DNA of 7,923 nucleotides from Candidatus Hydromicrobium americanum (lineage in GTDB: Bacteria; Actinomycetota; Humimicrobiia; Humimicrobiales; Humimicrobiaceae), in assembly GCA_002779205.1 (NCBI GenBank), contig PEXF01000005.1, positions 1-7,923 of the forward strand. The letters are read 5' to 3'. Positions 6,741-7,923 of the stretch are shown here, piece by piece; the stretch's first letter is position 1, and every line of letters begins with the position of its first letter. The translations under genes were made by a program, and so were the position numbers. The notes under the pieces are model-generated. The model was not told the DNA's origin. It did not search any database and worked only from the letters and a program-made list of their open reading frames with translations.

Positions 6741-7169
6741 TTAAAATTCTTTTACCATTTTTTTAATAGGACCTAACTTTTTCACTTCCCCGGTGACTTT
6801 TTCTATAATCTGGGCAAAGCGTCCGCCTTCCGCTGCTGATACCCAGGAAAACTGTACCCGGCCCGGCTCAATTCCAATATATTCCAGGAAACTTTTTAGT
6901 AAAGCAAATTTTCTGCGGGCAATCAAATTTCCACTGATATAATGGCAGTCTCCGGGATGACAACCGGAAACTAAAACTCCGTCAACACCGTTTTGTAATG
7001 CTTTTATAATATAAAAAGGATTTACTCTCCCTGAACATGGCACTCTAATAACCCGTATATTAGACGGATATTGGGTTCGCGAGACCCCGGCTAAATCGGC
7101 CCCCGCATACGAACACCAGTTACAGAGAAAAGCAACTATTTTAGGTTCCCAGTTATTTTTATTTTCCAT
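6741..7169 (-). CDS. mvhD: MvhD/FlpD-family [2Fe-2S] electron-transfer subunit (FlxD-like)
   Basis: This 142-residue protein belongs to the family of the delta subunit of methyl-viologen-reducing hydrogenase. The family carries electrons between an input module (hydrogenase, formate dehydrogenase or Flx) and HdrA. Visible features are the start WEPKIVAFLCNWCSYAGAD with C16 and C19, then RVPCSGRVNP with C45, then VSGCHPGDCHY with C70 and C75. The C-terminus carries the usual FSWVSAAEGGRFAQII segment. Five conserved cysteines are enough for the family's [2Fe-2S] cluster. Length is normal for a stand-alone MvhD. The ATG is 3 bases after the hdrA stop, and the family-typical N-terminus supports it. 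Placement directly after hdrA matches the known HdrA-MvhD interaction. A 74-base AT-rich gap separates it from the next gene. In the Flx naming scheme this is FlxD. Confidence 0.94.
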   Translation of the reverse strand: MENKNNWEPKIVAFLCNWCSYAGADLAGVSRTQYPSNIRVIRVPCSGRVNPFYIIKALQNGVDGVLVSGCHPGDCHYISGNLIARRKFALLKSFLEYIGIEPGRVQFSWVSAAEGGRFAQIIEKVTGEVKKLGPIKKMVKEF

Positions 7170-7172
7170 TTT

Positions 7173-7923
7173 CTAAACAACCTCTAACGCCGCTAAAATT
7201 TGCTCATCTTTAAAACCCTTTAAATCTATAGCGCCTGCCCGACAAGAAGAAACACAAGCACCGCAGCCTTTACATAACGCCTCGTTTACCACGGCAACTT
7301 TCTCCTTTTCATCAAGTTCTATCGCTTTATAGGGACAAATTTCAACACAGAGCCCACAGCCCGAGCATCTATCTTTGCGTATTTCGGAAATTTTACCTTC
7401 GGCTTGTAAATATTCTTTAGTCAGGATAGTCATCGCTCGGGCAGCAGAAGCTTTAGCCTGGGTAATCGTTTCTGAGATATCTTTAGGATAATGCGCTAAT
7501 CCACACACAAAAATCCCATCAGTAGCAAAATCTACCGGGCGTAATTTAACATGTGCCTCCAGGAAAAAGCCATCAGCATTTAATGGTACTTTAAGCATCT
7601 GGGATAAATTCTTGTTTCCCTTATTGGCAACGATTGCCAGGCTGAGTACCAAAAGATCTGTACCGATAAGAAGATCCCGGTTTAGAATTAAGTCTTTTAC
7701 TTTTATATTGAGCCTGCCATCATTATTTCTTACCTTTGGCTTAGATTCTTCTTCATACCGAATAAAAATTACTCCCTCTTCCCTGGCTTTTTTGTAATAA
7801 AGCTCTTTTATTCCATAGGTTCTTATATCTCTGTATAGAATATAAATATTTAATTTAGGATTAAATTCCCTGAGCTTTAAGGCATTTTTTATGGCTTGAG
7901 AGCAACACACCCGACTACAATAT
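7173..7923 (-). CDS. hdrA: Heterodisulfide reductase subunit A (HdrA), C-terminal 249 residues, 5' end outside the window
   Basis: HdrA is the cytoplasmic FAD/iron-sulfur subunit at the centre of flavin-based electron-bifurcating Hdr complexes. The frame is open to the window edge: codons above 7910 read Y-C-S-R before V-C-C-S-Q-A-I, the family's conserved YCSRVCCSQAI segment, so the GTG at 7910 is an internal valine and not a start. Next come the family's YRDIRTYG segment and the FAD-domain end (DGIFVCGLAHYPKDISE, about visible residues 135-151). Two C-terminal [4Fe-4S] motifs follow, with cysteines near 186, 189, 192, 196 and 217, 220, 223, 227; the second has Arg, not Pro, after its last cysteine. 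Full HdrA is usually about 650 residues, so roughly 400 should lie upstream. The next gene begins 3 bases after the TAG stop, and a GAG-rich ribosome site for it lies inside this frame. Identity is secure; whether the missing N-terminus is complete cannot be seen. Confidence 0.95.
   Translation of the reverse strand, partial: YCSRVCCSQAIKNALKLREFNPKLNIYILYRDIRTYGIKELYYKKAREEGVIFIRYEEESKPKVRNNDGRLNIKVKDLILNRDLLIGTDLLVLSLAIVANKGNKNLSQMLKVPLNADGFFLEAHVKLRPVDFATDGIFVCGLAHYPKDISETITQAKASAARAMTILTKEYLQAEGKISEIRKDRCSGCGLCVEICPYKAIELDEKEKVAVVNEALCKGCGACVSSCRAGAIDLKGFKDEQILAALEVV

Noticed and set aside
7612..7797. Short plus-strand frame opposite hdrA
   Set aside because: It has no recognisable motif and lies fully inside the conserved HdrA coding sequence.
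7908..7910. GTG at 7910 as the start of the HdrA gene
   Set aside because: The frame continues upstream as Y-C-S-R, which completes a conserved HdrA motif, so the gene simply runs off the window.
1..7923. CRISPR array, tRNA, rRNA, insertion sequence or attachment site
   Set aside because: Coding sequence covers nearly everything, the longest gap is 95 bases, and I see no regularly spaced repeats, transposase motifs or tRNA-like structure.

Overview
All supported genes lie on the minus strand, so transcription runs from high to low coordinates. The window is almost completely filled by one tightly packed operon of cytoplasmic iron-sulfur and flavin redox subunits. Gaps are 2 to 95 bases, two gene pairs overlap, and I see no signal peptide or membrane segment. 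The DNA is AT-rich and the genes use ATG starts with purine-rich ribosome binding sites. Family content points to a strictly anaerobic bacterium, fermentative, acetogenic or syntrophic, possibly from a poorly cultured lineage. I cannot place it taxonomically from the sequence alone.

Region 1 (7923 down to 3674) is a heterodisulfide-reductase/flavin-oxidoreductase block. It holds the C-terminal part of HdrA (cut by the window edge), an MvhD/FlpD-type [2Fe-2S] subunit, two four-cluster-type ferredoxin subunits that match FlxC and FlxB, and an FAD/NAD(P)-binding FlxA. These are the parts of the FlxABCD-HdrABC type of flavin-based electron-bifurcating complex, written in the order hdrA-flxD-flxC-flxB-flxA. 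No HdrB or HdrC is visible.

Region 2 (3646 down to 518) is a NADH-dehydrogenase/HydBC-type block. It starts with an unusual 322-residue chimera, in which the N-terminal piece of HdrA (GGGIGG nucleotide-binding motif plus one [4Fe-4S] motif) is fused in frame to a complete NuoE/HydC [2Fe-2S] domain. A small thioredoxin-like [2Fe-2S] protein and a 597-residue NuoF/HydB follow. No catalytic hydrogenase or formate dehydrogenase subunit lies in the window.

Region 3 (422 down to 1) looks regulatory. It holds a small DRTGG-domain protein and the first 24 codons of a probable CBS-domain protein, a gene type that often accompanies [FeFe]-hydrogenase operons. The 95-base gap before it carries two short perfect inverted repeats.

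Inferred working model: NuoF and the NuoE half of the chimera form one NAD(H) entry point, and FlxA forms a second. The HdrA piece fused to NuoE would tie the NuoF branch physically to the Hdr/Flx core. From visible motifs the operon encodes up to about ten [4Fe-4S] and five [2Fe-2S] clusters. The HdrA-NuoE fusion and the merged Hdr-Flx/NuoEF gene order are the most interesting points of the window.
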